A stretch of 8,426 nucleotides of DNA from Acidovorax sp. (GCA_030150585.1 JASLFM010000356.1:1-8426); one strand, 5' to 3'. Positions 1-8,058 are shown, counted from the stretch's first letter. Translations and numbers: made by a program. Notes: a model not told the origin generated them from the sequence alone.

Positions 1-1032
<1,032 letters not shown>

Positions 1033-1040
1033 GCAGGCCC

Positions 1041-1068
1041 GCGTGGCCCTCCATGCCGAGGGCCACGC
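1041..1068 (+). other. Strong 11-bp hairpin between nrdA and nrdB
   Basis: GCGTGGCCCTC (1041-1051) pairs perfectly with GAGGGCCACGC (1058-1068) around the 6-nt loop CATGCC. The stem is GC-rich and starts 8 nt after the nrdA stop. No T-tract follows, so it is not a standard intrinsic terminator. It may stabilise the nrdA 3' end, pause RNA polymerase, or set unequal NrdA and NrdB levels. The structure is directly visible; its role is inferred. Confidence 0.7.
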
Positions 1069-1113
1069 AAGTGCCATGAAGCAACAAAACCTTGCGGCAC
1101 AACGCTCCAGCGC

Positions 1114-1142
1114 TTTTCATTTCGCAGCGCTGCTTTCATAAT
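1114..1142 (+). promoter_or_regulatory. Candidate sigma-70 promoter for nrdB
   Basis: A -35-like TTTTCA (1114-1119; 4 of 6 consensus matches) and a -10-like CATAAT (1137-1142; 5 of 6) are separated by exactly 17 bp. Transcription would start at about 1149-1150, just ahead of the nrdB ribosome binding site at 1152 and start at 1161. Two copies of CAGCGCT (1108-1114 and 1125-1131), each containing the palindrome AGCGCT, flank or overlap the -35 box and could be regulator contacts. This comes from pattern only; the leader would be very short. Confidence 0.4.
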
Positions 1143-1151
1143 CCGATCACT

Positions 1152-1156
1152 GGAAG
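1152..1156 (+). promoter_or_regulatory. nrdB ribosome binding site
   Basis: GGAAG lies 4 nt before the ATG at 1161. It supports this ATG over the in-frame TTG codon at 1092, which would add 23 residues that do not look like an NrdB N-terminus. Confidence 0.55.
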
Positions 1157-1160
1157 ACCT

Positions 1161-2333
1161 ATGCTGACCTGGGACGAAGAAGTCAAGCCCTCATCGCAAC
1201 AAACATTGGACGGCGGTTCGCACCTCAATCGCCAGGAGGCACAGCCGCCTCTGCCAATCCAAGCGTCGGCACTGCAGTCTGCTGCGGCTTCCACATCGCC
1301 CGCTTCCGCGCAGCACCGCCGCGTCAATGCGGCCGACAAGCGCATCATCAACGGCCAGACCGACGTCAACCAACTGGTGCCGTTCAAGTACAAGTGGGCG
1401 TGGGAAAAGTACCTCGCCACCTGCGCCAACCACTGGATGCCGCAGGAAGTGAACATGACGCGCGACATCGCGCTCTGGAAAGATCCCAACGGCCTGACCG
1501 AAGACGAGCGCCGCATCGTCAAACGCAATCTCGGCTTCTTCGTTACCGCCGATTCGCTGGCAGCCAACAACATTGTGCTGGGCACCTACCGCCACATCAC
1601 GGCGCCCGAGTGCCGCCAATTCCTGTTGCGCCAGGCCTTCGAGGAAGCGATCCACACGCACGCCTACCAGTACATCGTGGAGTCGCTGGGCCTGGATGAA
1701 GGCGAGATCTTCAACGCCTACAACGAAGTCCCCTCGATCCGTGACAAGGATGAGTTTCTGATCCCGTTCATCGACGCGATCATGGATCCGAACTTCAAGA
1801 CCGGCACGCCCGAGAACGACCAGACGCTGCTCAAGTCGCTGATCGTTTTTGCCTGCCTGATGGAAGGCCTGTTCTTCTATGTGGGCTTCACCCAGATCCT
1901 CGCACTGGGCCGCCAGAACAAGATGACGGGCGCCGCCGAACAGTACCAATACATCCTGCGCGACGAGTCGATGCATTGCAACTTCGGCATCGACCTCATC
2001 AACCAGCTCAAGCTGGAGAATCCGCACCTGTGGACTGCAGAGTTCAAGGTCGAGATCAAGGCCCTGTTCCAGAAGGCCGTGGAGCTGGAGTACCGCTACG
2101 CCGAAGACACCATGCCGCGCGGTGTGCTGGGCCTGAACGCCTCGATGTTCAAGGGCTACCTGCGCTACATCGCCAACCGCCGTGCCACCCAGATTGGACT
2201 GGAGGCACTCTTCCCCAACGAAGAAAATCCGTTCCCCTGGATGAGCGAGATGATCGACTTGAAGAAAGAGCGCAACTTCTTCGAGACACGCGTCATCGAG
2301 TACCAATCAGGTGGAGCGCTTTCCTGGGACTGA
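1161..2333 (+). CDS. nrdB: Ribonucleoside-diphosphate reductase small (beta) subunit, class Ia
   Basis: This 390-residue protein is the R2 subunit that houses the diiron centre and tyrosyl radical and passes the radical to NrdA. The metal ligands can be read off by spacing against E. coli NrdB: D131, E162 and H165 (in FEEAIHTHAY), E235 (in CLMEGLFFY), and E269 and H272 (in RDESMH). Y169 sits four residues after H165, where the radical tyrosine Y122 sits in E. coli, so this is a tyrosyl-radical enzyme and not a radical-Tyr-less variant. Y381 near the C-terminus is a candidate for the interface radical-transfer tyrosine. The first ligand lies about 47 residues further in than in E. coli; the extra N-terminal part (about residues 10-55) is low-complexity and rich in Ala, Ser, Gln and Pro. 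The start at 1161 gives the N-terminus MLTWDEEV, typical of relatives, with an RBS at 1152. It may be co-transcribed with nrdA, have its own promoter at about 1114-1142, or both. Confidence 0.96.
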   Translation: MLTWDEEVKPSSQQTLDGGSHLNRQEAQPPLPIQASALQSAAASTSPASAQHRRVNAADKRIINGQTDVNQLVPFKYKWAWEKYLATCANHWMPQEVNMTRDIALWKDPNGLTEDERRIVKRNLGFFVTADSLAANNIVLGTYRHITAPECRQFLLRQAFEEAIHTHAYQYIVESLGLDEGEIFNAYNEVPSIRDKDEFLIPFIDAIMDPNFKTGTPENDQTLLKSLIVFACLMEGLFFYVGFTQILALGRQNKMTGAAEQYQYILRDESMHCNFGIDLINQLKLENPHLWTAEFKVEIKALFQKAVELEYRYAEDTMPRGVLGLNASMFKGYLRYIANRRATQIGLEALFPNEENPFPWMSEMIDLKKERNFFETRVIEYQSGGALSWD

Positions 2334-2362
2334 TGTCCTGGCACGACCATGTCACCCTATAC

Positions 2363-2409
2363 ACGCCCCCTGCAGACCACGCCCCAGAGCGCGGCCGCGG
2401 GGGGCGTTT
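2363..2409 (+). terminator. Possible GC-rich terminator after nrdB
   Basis: ACGCCCCC (2363-2370) or the alternative ACGCCCC (2379-2385) can pair with GGGGGCGT (2400-2407), with the palindrome GCGGCCGC (2391-2398) in the enclosed loop. The structure starts 30 nt after the nrdB stop and is followed only by a short TTT, so termination would be weak or partial. Two competing stems share one right arm. Confidence 0.35.
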
Positions 2410-2416
2410 CCGTGTT

Positions 2417-2447
2417 CATGGCGATGGGACCAACACCCATCGCCATG
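2417..2447 (+). other. Perfect 12-bp inverted repeat upstream of the H1-like gene
   Basis: CATGGCGATGGG (2417-2428) and CCCATCGCCATG (2436-2447) are perfect reverse complements around a 7-nt spacer (ACCAACA). The repeat lies 64 nt before the H1-like start codon and has no T-tract on either side. It could be a leader RNA hairpin, an operator, or the processed 3' end of the nrd transcript. I saw no convincing -35/-10 pair between it and the gene. Confidence 0.7.
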
Positions 2448-2499
2448 GATCGCTTCTTCAGCCCACAGAAGGCATGAAGCGCTCTTTGCAAAGTAACCC

Positions 2500-2505
2500 A
2501 AGGAG
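2500..2505 (+). promoter_or_regulatory. Ribosome binding site of the H1-like gene
   Basis: AAGGAG is a strong Shine-Dalgarno sequence. Two adjacent ATG codons follow, at 2509 (3-nt spacer) and 2512 (6-nt spacer). The longer spacer is nearer the usual distance, so 2512 is preferred. Confidence 0.75.
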
Positions 2506-2511
2506 AACATG

Positions 2512-3033
<522 letters not shown>

Positions 3034-3060
3034 GGCGCGGGCTGCTTCAGCCAGTGCCCA

Positions 3061-3087
3061 AGCCCGGCGGTTTCGCCGGGCTTTTTT
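3061..3087 (+). terminator. Intrinsic terminator of the H1-like gene
   Basis: AGCCCGGCG (3061-3069) pairs perfectly with CGCCGGGCT (3074-3082) around a GTTT loop, and the stem runs into six T residues (3082-3087). It lies 28 nt after the H1-like stop and ends 10 nt before the convergent kinase stop. The minus strand has no T-run after the stem, so it acts mainly on plus-strand transcripts. Confidence 0.93.
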
Positions 3088-3097
3088 CATGCGGATC

Positions 3098-4000
3098 TCA
3101 AACGGATTCGGGATCGAAATCGAGCTGGTAATTCTGCGGCCCACGCTGTGCGATCTTGAGCGCGCCCATGCGGTTGCCCAGCGCGGCGCAACGCGCCAGC
3201 GGCCAGCCCCGCTCCAGGCCGTAGAGCAGCGCGCCGCGCCATGCATCGCCGCAGCCGGTAGGGTCGACTTCGGCGGCCGGCTTCACAGCAGGCACCAGCG
3301 TCTTTGCGCCATCCACCCACACTTCGCAGCCCTGCCCCCCCAGGGTCACGACCAAGCCCTGCACCTTGCGCGACAACGCCTCCAGGCTCCAGCCCGTACG
3401 CTCGCACAGCATCTTGCCTTCGTAGTCGTTGACGGTGATCCACGTCGCCTGCTCCACGAAAGCAGCGAGCTCCTCCCCATTGAACATGGGCAGCCCCTGG
3501 CCCGGATCGAACACGAACGGGATGCCCACGGTGCGGCACTGAGCGGCATGCTGGAGCATCGCGTCGCGGCCGTCGGGCGCGATGATGGCGATGCGCAGAT
3601 CGCCCTGCGCTGCGATGCGGTTGCGGTGGGCCTGCATCATCGCGCCGGGATGGAACGCCGTGATCTGGTTGTTGTCGCGGTCGGTCATGATCATGGCCTG
3701 CGCGGTGTAGGTATCACCCACCTCACCCACGTGGCGGGTGTTGATGCCCAGGGTCTCGAGACGTTGGAGATAGTCGCCGCCGTCGCTGCCCAACATGGCC
3801 ATGGGCACGGGCTCGCCACCCAGCAGCTTCAGGCTGTAGGCAATGTTGCCGGCACACCCGCCAAAGTCGCGCCGCAGCGACGGCACCAGGAACGACACAT
3901 TGAGGATGTGCAATTGGTCGGGCAGTATCTGCTCGGCGAAGCGCCCCTCGAAGGTCATGATGGTGTCGAACGCCAGGGAACCGCAAATCAAGGCAGCCAT
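3098..4000 (-). CDS. PfkB-family carbohydrate (or nucleoside) kinase
   Basis: This 300-residue cytoplasmic kinase belongs to the ribokinase/PfkB superfamily, which phosphorylates sugars or nucleosides with ATP. Family signatures are present in order: the glycine-rich substrate-side motif GGCAGN (47-52), the metal/phosphate-linked NxxE motif in NDYEGK (191-196), VVTLGGQGC (217-225), and the anion-hole/catalytic motif DPTGCGDAW (246-254), in which D252 is the expected catalytic base. The usual D-T-G-A-G-D appears here with Pro and Cys substitutions. Length matches the family. Related proteins are often labelled adenosine kinase or simply carbohydrate kinase; I cannot assign a substrate. It is the last gene of the minus-strand run, starting 28 nt after the stop of the zinc-ribbon/DUF3426 gene, so it is probably co-transcribed. 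The Shine-Dalgarno sequence before its ATG is weak. Confidence 0.9.
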   Translation of the reverse strand: MAALICGSLAFDTIMTFEGRFAEQILPDQLHILNVSFLVPSLRRDFGGCAGNIAYSLKLLGGEPVPMAMLGSDGGDYLQRLETLGINTRHVGEVGDTYTAQAMIMTDRDNNQITAFHPGAMMQAHRNRIAAQGDLRIAIIAPDGRDAMLQHAAQCRTVGIPFVFDPGQGLPMFNGEELAAFVEQATWITVNDYEGKMLCERTGWSLEALSRKVQGLVVTLGGQGCEVWVDGAKTLVPAVKPAAEVDPTGCGDAWRGALLYGLERGWPLARCAALGNRMGALKIAQRGPQNYQLDFDPESV

Positions 4001-4028
4001 GTCTCAGTCCAGTGAGTGAATAAAAAAG

Positions 4029-5201
4029 TCAGGGATAGAACGCCAGCACGCGGTAGCCCGCCAACCGCAACGCAGGCCCGGCCAGCACAACAGGCACTTG
4101 GCCGCTCCACTCGCCCCGGCCTGCCAGTTCCGCAGGTGCGCCCAGCTCGGCGGGCAGCAGCACGCGGCGCAGCACGGGCTGCTCCTGCGCATCGGTCAGC
4201 GTCAGCTCCACCGCAGGCATGGCGACCGGCATGACCGCGTGGTTGGTCAGCGTCAGGCTGAGCTGGTAGGTATCTCCGCGCGCAGCCTTGCTAAACCCCG
4301 AGCTGTCGATGACGACGGCCGCAATGTCCTTGCGCGGGCCCAGTGTGCAACCGAGCTGGGCGCAGGCCATGGACAGCAGGGGGCGCAGGCGCGGCTCTGC
4401 TGCCGCCAGGCGGTCCCGCTCGTGCAGGGCGGCCTGCGCGGCGAGGGCGCCCGCCAGCCCCAGCCCCAGCAGCAGCAGCAGCACCCGCATGCCCGTGCTG
4501 TGCCAGAACGCCTTGCGGCGCGCGGCACGCACGAAGCCGGGCTCCGCCTGCAGCTCGTGCAGCTCTTCGTCGTCACCCCCTTCTCCATCGTCCAGCAGCG
4601 AAGCCTTGACCATGGCGGGTGCCACCAGGTCGGCTTCCACCGGCATGTCGGGCACGGCAGGCGCTTCGGCCGGCGCGGCCTCTGCCTCGTCATCGGCGGC
4701 GCGATCCTCCGCCTCCAGCGGTGCATCCATGCCTTCGTCGCGCAATTCCGCGAACGGTAGTTCGTAGCCATCGAGGTCCGGCGCAGCCTCCACCGGGGCC
4801 TCCAGAGGAACGGTCTGCGCCGGGGCCGGGTGCCCCAACGCCTCGCTGTCGGACCAGGGGAACACCGCTCCAGGAGCCCGCGCCGGCCCGGGCTCCGGGG
4901 CCGCGAGATAAGCCGGCACCGGGGGCACGGGTACATCCAGGATCGCTGGCGCGGGGGAAGCGTCGGGAGCAGCTTCCTTCACCGCCGGAGCAGGTCCACC
5001 ACCCGGCGGCAACGGCCACTCCTCCAGCGGAAAGTCCGGCAGCAGGGTTTCCTTCGGGTCGACGGCTTGCTGCAAATGGGCTGTGGCGTCGAAGATCTCC
5101 TTGCAATGGCCACAGCGCACCCAGCCGTCGGAAATGCGCAGCTGGTCGGTAACGACCTTGAACTTCGTTCCGCAAGAAGGGCAGCAGGTGATCTGGCTCA
5201 T
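4029..5201 (-). CDS. Zinc-ribbon, single-pass membrane protein with DUF3426 domain
   Basis: This 390-residue protein has three parts. Residues 1-40 form an MJ0042-type zinc ribbon with C7-P-S-C10 and C30-G-H-C33 as likely zinc ligands. Residues 45-225 are a long, disordered-looking, acidic Pro/Ala/Glu-rich linker. A basic stretch (RAARRK, 225-230) precedes a strongly hydrophobic segment at about 239-259, including five Leu in a row. Residues 260-390 form the DUF3426 domain, with C280 and C285 spaced as LSMACAQLGC. The positive-inside rule suggests the zinc ribbon is cytoplasmic and DUF3426 periplasmic. Function is unknown; this architecture next to prmA is familiar in betaproteobacteria. It starts 43 nt after the prmA stop without an evident Shine-Dalgarno sequence; a -10-like TACAAT (minus strand of 5211-5216) lies 10 bp before the ATG. 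Confidence 0.88.
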   Translation of the reverse strand: MSQITCCPSCGTKFKVVTDQLRISDGWVRCGHCKEIFDATAHLQQAVDPKETLLPDFPLEEWPLPPGGGPAPAVKEAAPDASPAPAILDVPVPPVPAYLAAPEPGPARAPGAVFPWSDSEALGHPAPAQTVPLEAPVEAAPDLDGYELPFAELRDEGMDAPLEAEDRAADDEAEAAPAEAPAVPDMPVEADLVAPAMVKASLLDDGEGGDDEELHELQAEPGFVRAARRKAFWHSTGMRVLLLLLGLGLAGALAAQAALHERDRLAAAEPRLRPLLSMACAQLGCTLGPRKDIAAVVIDSSGFSKAARGDTYQLSLTLTNHAVMPVAMPAVELTLTDAQEQPVLRRVLLPAELGAPAELAGRGEWSGQVPVVLAGPALRLAGYRVLAFYP

Positions 5202-5244
5202 CGGCTGTGGATTGTAGGAGCCTGCCCTGGGGGCGCAGCCCCGA

Positions 5245-6132
5245 TCAGCGCGCAGCCGTCATGAGGATCCAGCCATCCTCGCTATCGGCCACCTGCAACG
5301 GCAGCCAGGGCGCATAGGCCTGCGTCAGCTCATCGGCCTGCCGCTCCAGGATGCCGGCCAGGACAAGATGACCGCCCTCCGCCACGTACGAGCAAAGCAG
5401 CGGCGCCAGGACCTTGAGCGGCGTGGCCAGGATGTTGGCGAGCACGGTCTGGTAAGGCCCCACCACCTGGTCGGGCAAGCCGGCGCGCAGTTCAACACCG
5501 TTGGCCTGCGCGTTGAGCCGCGTGGACTCGACGGCCGCGGGATCGATGTCCACGGCATCGATATCCACAGCGCCGAACTTCGCCGCGCCGATGGCCAGGA
5601 TGCCTGAGCCGCAGCCATAGTCGAGCACGCGGCCCTGCGACACCACGGAGCCCTGGCGCGCGATCCAGCGCAGGCACATGCGCGTCGTGGGGTGCGTGCC
5701 CGTGCCGAAGGCCAGACCCGGATCAAGGCGGATACTCGTGCGCGCCTGCGCGGGCAGTTCATGCCAGGTCGGCACGATCCAGAAGTCGGGCGTGATCTCC
5801 ACGGGCGCGAACTGCGACTGCGTGAGGCGGACCCAGTCCTGGTCCTCCACGCGCGCGATGCCGAGCACCTTGCAGCCATCGAAGAAGTCCTGCACCTGCA
5901 GAAGCTGCTGCGCCTCCTGCGCAGCCGACTCCTCGGCAAACAGCGCCACGACGCGGCTGCGCTGCCAGCCGTCCTTGGGTGGCGGCATGCCGGGCTCGCC
6001 GAACAGGGCCTGCTCGGCCTCGGTCTGCGCATCGGCATCCTCCACCGATACGCTCAGCGCATCGAGTGCATCAAGGGCCTCGCTCAGGTCCTCGACCCGG
6101 TCCTCCGGGCACAGCAGGCTCAGCTCAAACAT
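5245..6132 (-). CDS. prmA: Ribosomal protein L11 methyltransferase
   Basis: PrmA trimethylates ribosomal protein L11 using S-adenosylmethionine, in the cytoplasm. The 295-residue product is close to the 293 residues of E. coli PrmA. An N-terminal substrate-recognition domain (about 1-110) is followed by the methyltransferase domain. That domain has the family signature DPGLAFGTGTHPTT (137-150), SAM motif I DYGCGSGILA (171-180), the acidic motif II AVDID (193-197) and the catalytic-loop motif NILATPL (233-239). I chose the ATG at 6132 because it gives the typical MFELSL N-terminus and has AAGAGGAG 6 nt upstream; an in-frame ATG at 6192 lies inside the accC terminator stem. It is separated from accC by that terminator (99-nt gap), so it depends on read-through or on a promoter I could not see. 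A 5-bp GC hairpin (5230-5242) directly follows its stop. Confidence 0.95.
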   Translation of the reverse strand: MFELSLLCPEDRVEDLSEALDALDALSVSVEDADAQTEAEQALFGEPGMPPPKDGWQRSRVVALFAEESAAQEAQQLLQVQDFFDGCKVLGIARVEDQDWVRLTQSQFAPVEITPDFWIVPTWHELPAQARTSIRLDPGLAFGTGTHPTTRMCLRWIARQGSVVSQGRVLDYGCGSGILAIGAAKFGAVDIDAVDIDPAAVESTRLNAQANGVELRAGLPDQVVGPYQTVLANILATPLKVLAPLLCSYVAEGGHLVLAGILERQADELTQAYAPWLPLQVADSEDGWILMTAAR

Positions 6133-6138
6133 GGGGGG

Positions 6139-6146
6139 CTCCTCTT
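6139..6146 (-). promoter_or_regulatory. prmA ribosome binding site
   Basis: On the minus strand, AAGAGGAG ends 6 nt before the ATG at 6132. It decides the start codon against the upstream in-frame ATG at 6192. Confidence 0.8.
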
Positions 6147-6172
6147 GGCGCTGGTTCGGCGCTTGCAAAATG

Positions 6173-6203
6173 AAAAAGCTGGCCTCCGTCACCGAAGGCC
6201 AGC
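6173..6203 (-). terminator. Intrinsic terminator after accC
   Basis: Read on the minus strand, GCTGGCCT (6203-6196) pairs with AGGCCAGC (6185-6178) around a 10-nt loop that can close two further pairs. Five T residues (6177-6173) and a second T-run after CA follow directly. It starts about 28 nt after the accC stop and lies 40 nt before prmA. This is a textbook terminator inside an otherwise tightly co-oriented gene run, so it should set prmA and downstream expression below accBC. Confidence 0.8.
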
Positions 6204-6231
6204 ATGGGCTGCGCGGTACGCACCGGGCGCG

Positions 6232-7581
6232 TCAGCGCTTGTGCTGCGACAGCCACTCTTCCAGGTAGTGGATGTTGGTGCCGCCCGCGACGAACTTGGC
6301 GTCCACCATCAGCTCGGCATGCAGCGGCACGTTGGTGTTGATGCCTTCGATCACCGTTTCGGACAGCGCCGTGCGCATGCGCGCCAGCGCCTGCTCGCGC
6401 GTATCGCCGTGCACGATGATCTTGCCGATCATCGAGTCGTAGTTCGGCGGCACGAAGTAGTTGTTGTAGGCATGCGAGTCCACGCGCACCCCGGGACCAC
6501 CCGGTGCATGCCACATGGTGATGCGGCCCGGCGACGGGGTGAACTTGTACGGATCTTCCGCATTCACGCGGCACTCGATGGCGTGACCGCGGATCTCGAT
6601 CTGGCGCTGGGTGAAGGGCAACTTCTCGCCTGCGGCGACCATGATCTGCGTCTTCACGATGTCCACGCCCGTGATCCATTCGGTCACCGGGTGCTCCACC
6701 TGCACGCGCGTGTTCATTTCAATGAAGTAGAACTCGCCGTTCTCGTACAGGAACTCGAACGTGCCCGCGCCGCGGTAGCCGATCTTCTTGCAAGCGGCCA
6801 CGCAGCGGTCACCGATCTTCTCGATGAGCTTGCGCGGAATGCCAGGTGCCGGAGCCTCTTCGATCACCTTCTGGTGGCGCCGCTGCATGGAGCAGTCGCG
6901 TTCGCCCAGGTACACGGCGTTCTTGTACTTGTCGGCGAGAATCTGGATCTCGATGTGGCGCGGGTTCTGGAGGTACTTCTCCATGTACACCGACGGATTG
7001 CCGAACGCGGCACCCGCCTCGGCCTTGGTCATCTGCACGGCGTTCACCAGCGCGGCCTCGGTGTGGACCACGCGCATGCCGCGCCCGCCGCCGCCGCCCG
7101 CCGCCTTGATGATCACGGGATAGCCGATCGCCTTGGCGATGCGGCGGATCTGCACCGGATCGTCGGGCAATTCGCCATCGGAGCCCGGCACGCAGGGCAC
7201 GCCCGCGCGGATCATGGCCTGCTTGGCCGAGACCTTGTCGCCCATGATGCGGATCGACTCGGGCGTCGGGCCAATGAACTGGAAGCCACTCTTCTCGACG
7301 CGCTCGGCAAAATCGGCATTCTCGGAAAGAAAGCCATAGCCCGGGTGGATGGCTTCGGCATCGGTCACCTCGGCCGCCGAGATGATGGCGGGCATGTTGA
7401 GGTACGACAGCGGCGACGGCGCCGGTCCGATGCAGACCGCCTCTTCCGCCAGCTTGACGTACTTGGCGTCCCGGTCGGCCTCGGAATAGACCATGACGGC
7501 CTTGATGCCCAGCTCGCGGCACGCGCGCTGGATGCGGAGGGCAATCTCCCCGCGGTTGGCCACAAGAATCTTCTTGAACAT
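6232..7581 (-). CDS. accC: Acetyl-CoA carboxylase, biotin carboxylase subunit
   Basis: AccC carboxylates the biotin on AccB using ATP and bicarbonate, the first half-reaction of acetyl-CoA carboxylase and the entry step of fatty acid synthesis. The 449-residue product has the same length as E. coli AccC, and its key residues fall on the same numbers: K116, K159 and the glycine-rich lid KAAGGGGGRGM (159-169) for ATP; H209, Q233, H236 and K238 in the active site; E276, E288, N290 and R292 in IEMNTRVQVEHP; and R338. Domain order is N-terminal biotin carboxylase fold (about 1-110), ATP-grasp (about 114-310) and C-terminal biotin carboxylase domain (about 335-445). It starts 7 nt after accB, and its Shine-Dalgarno AAGG (7590-7587) overlaps the accB TAA stop, which indicates translational coupling. 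A terminator follows the gene. Confidence 0.98.
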   Translation of the reverse strand: MFKKILVANRGEIALRIQRACRELGIKAVMVYSEADRDAKYVKLAEEAVCIGPAPSPLSYLNMPAIISAAEVTDAEAIHPGYGFLSENADFAERVEKSGFQFIGPTPESIRIMGDKVSAKQAMIRAGVPCVPGSDGELPDDPVQIRRIAKAIGYPVIIKAAGGGGGRGMRVVHTEAALVNAVQMTKAEAGAAFGNPSVYMEKYLQNPRHIEIQILADKYKNAVYLGERDCSMQRRHQKVIEEAPAPGIPRKLIEKIGDRCVAACKKIGYRGAGTFEFLYENGEFYFIEMNTRVQVEHPVTEWITGVDIVKTQIMVAAGEKLPFTQRQIEIRGHAIECRVNAEDPYKFTPSPGRITMWHAPGGPGVRVDSHAYNNYFVPPNYDSMIGKIIVHGDTREQALARMRTALSETVIEGINTNVPLHAELMVDAKFVAGGTNIHYLEEWLSQHKR

Positions 7582-7588
7582 GGGGGCC

Positions 7589-8047
7589 TTATTCGATCAC
7601 GAACAGCGGCTGACCGTACTCCACCGCCTGGCCGTTCTCGCCAAGGATGCGGGTCACGGTGCCCGTCTTGTCGGCCTCGATCTCGTTGAGAATCTTCATG
7701 GCCTCGATGATGCAGATGGTGTCGCCCTCCTTGACCTGGCTGCCCACCTCCACGAACGGCTTGGCACCCGGGCTGGCCGCGCGGTAGAACGTACCCACCA
7801 TGGGCGACTTGACCACATGACCCGACGGCGCGGCAGCGGCCGGTGCCGGCAGTTCCGCCACGGGCACTGCCGCAGCGGCCGGCGCCTGGGCGACCGGGGC
7901 CTGCATGGGCGCCGCCACAAACTGCTGCACCACTGCGCCGCCGCTCTTGACGATGCGCACCTTGCCCTCGGCTTCTGTGATCTCCAGTTCCGACACATTC
8001 GACTCGGACACCAGGTCGATCAGGGTCTTGAGTTTTCGCAAATCCAT
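7589..8047 (-). CDS. accB: Acetyl-CoA carboxylase, biotin carboxyl carrier protein
   Basis: AccB (BCCP) carries carboxybiotin from AccC to the carboxyltransferase AccAD. The 152-residue product has the typical layout: an N-terminal helical segment (MDLRKLKTLIDLV), a flexible Ala/Pro linker (about 45-76), and the C-terminal biotinyl domain (about 77-152). The biotinylated lysine is K118 in EAMKI. The bacterial thumb loop is present as ASPGAKPFVEVG (91-102). The ATG at 8047 has TTGGAG (8058-8053) with a 5-nt spacer. It is followed by accC in a tight pair. The 104-bp gap upstream contains two inverted repeats and may hold control elements; in E. coli AccB represses its own operon, but nothing here shows directly that this applies. 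Confidence 0.97.
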   Translation of the reverse strand: MDLRKLKTLIDLVSESNVSELEITEAEGKVRIVKSGGAVVQQFVAAPMQAPVAQAPAAAAVPVAELPAPAAAAPSGHVVKSPMVGTFYRAASPGAKPFVEVGSQVKEGDTICIIEAMKILNEIEADKTGTVTRILGENGQAVEYGQPLFVIE

Positions 8048-8052
8048 GGGAG

Positions 8053-8058
8053 CTCCAA
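8053..8058 (-). promoter_or_regulatory. accB ribosome binding site
   Basis: Minus-strand TTGGAG lies 5 nt before the accB ATG at 8047. It sits just downstream of the inverted repeat at 8072-8106 and its T-run, so folding there could affect access to the site. Confidence 0.7.

Noticed and set aside
1092..1160. Upstream TTG start adding 23 residues to NrdB
   Set aside because: The added residues do not look like NrdB, they overlap the candidate promoter, and the ATG at 1161 has a nearby GGAAG and the familiar N-terminus.
1191..2306. A 371-codon open frame antisense to nrdB
   Set aside because: It is a shadow of nrdB third-position GC bias. nrdB has all diiron ligands, so the plus strand is the coding one.
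2484..2493. Palindrome CTTTGCAAAG before the H1-like gene as an operator
   Set aside because: It is a single short palindrome that can occur by chance, with no second copy nearby and no recognisable promoter beside it.
3061..3087. The H1-like terminator as a bidirectional terminator for the convergent kinase gene
   Set aside because: On the minus strand the stem is followed by TGGGCAC and not a T-run, so only plus-strand termination is supported.
4467..4481. Five CAG repeats (CTG on the coding strand)
   Set aside because: They encode the Leu run of the membrane helix in the DUF3426 protein. They are too few to be notable beyond ordinary Leu codon preference.
6133..6192. Upstream ATG extending PrmA by 20 residues
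   Set aside because: It lies inside the accC terminator stem, lacks a ribosome binding site, and the extension is not part of PrmA.
5692..7689. A very long open frame on the plus strand (665 codons) across prmA, accC and the end of accB
   Set aside because: It is antisense to three clearly conserved genes. Its His/Arg/Leu/Asp-rich product is the usual shadow of high-GC codon use, and no ribosome binding site or known domain is visible.
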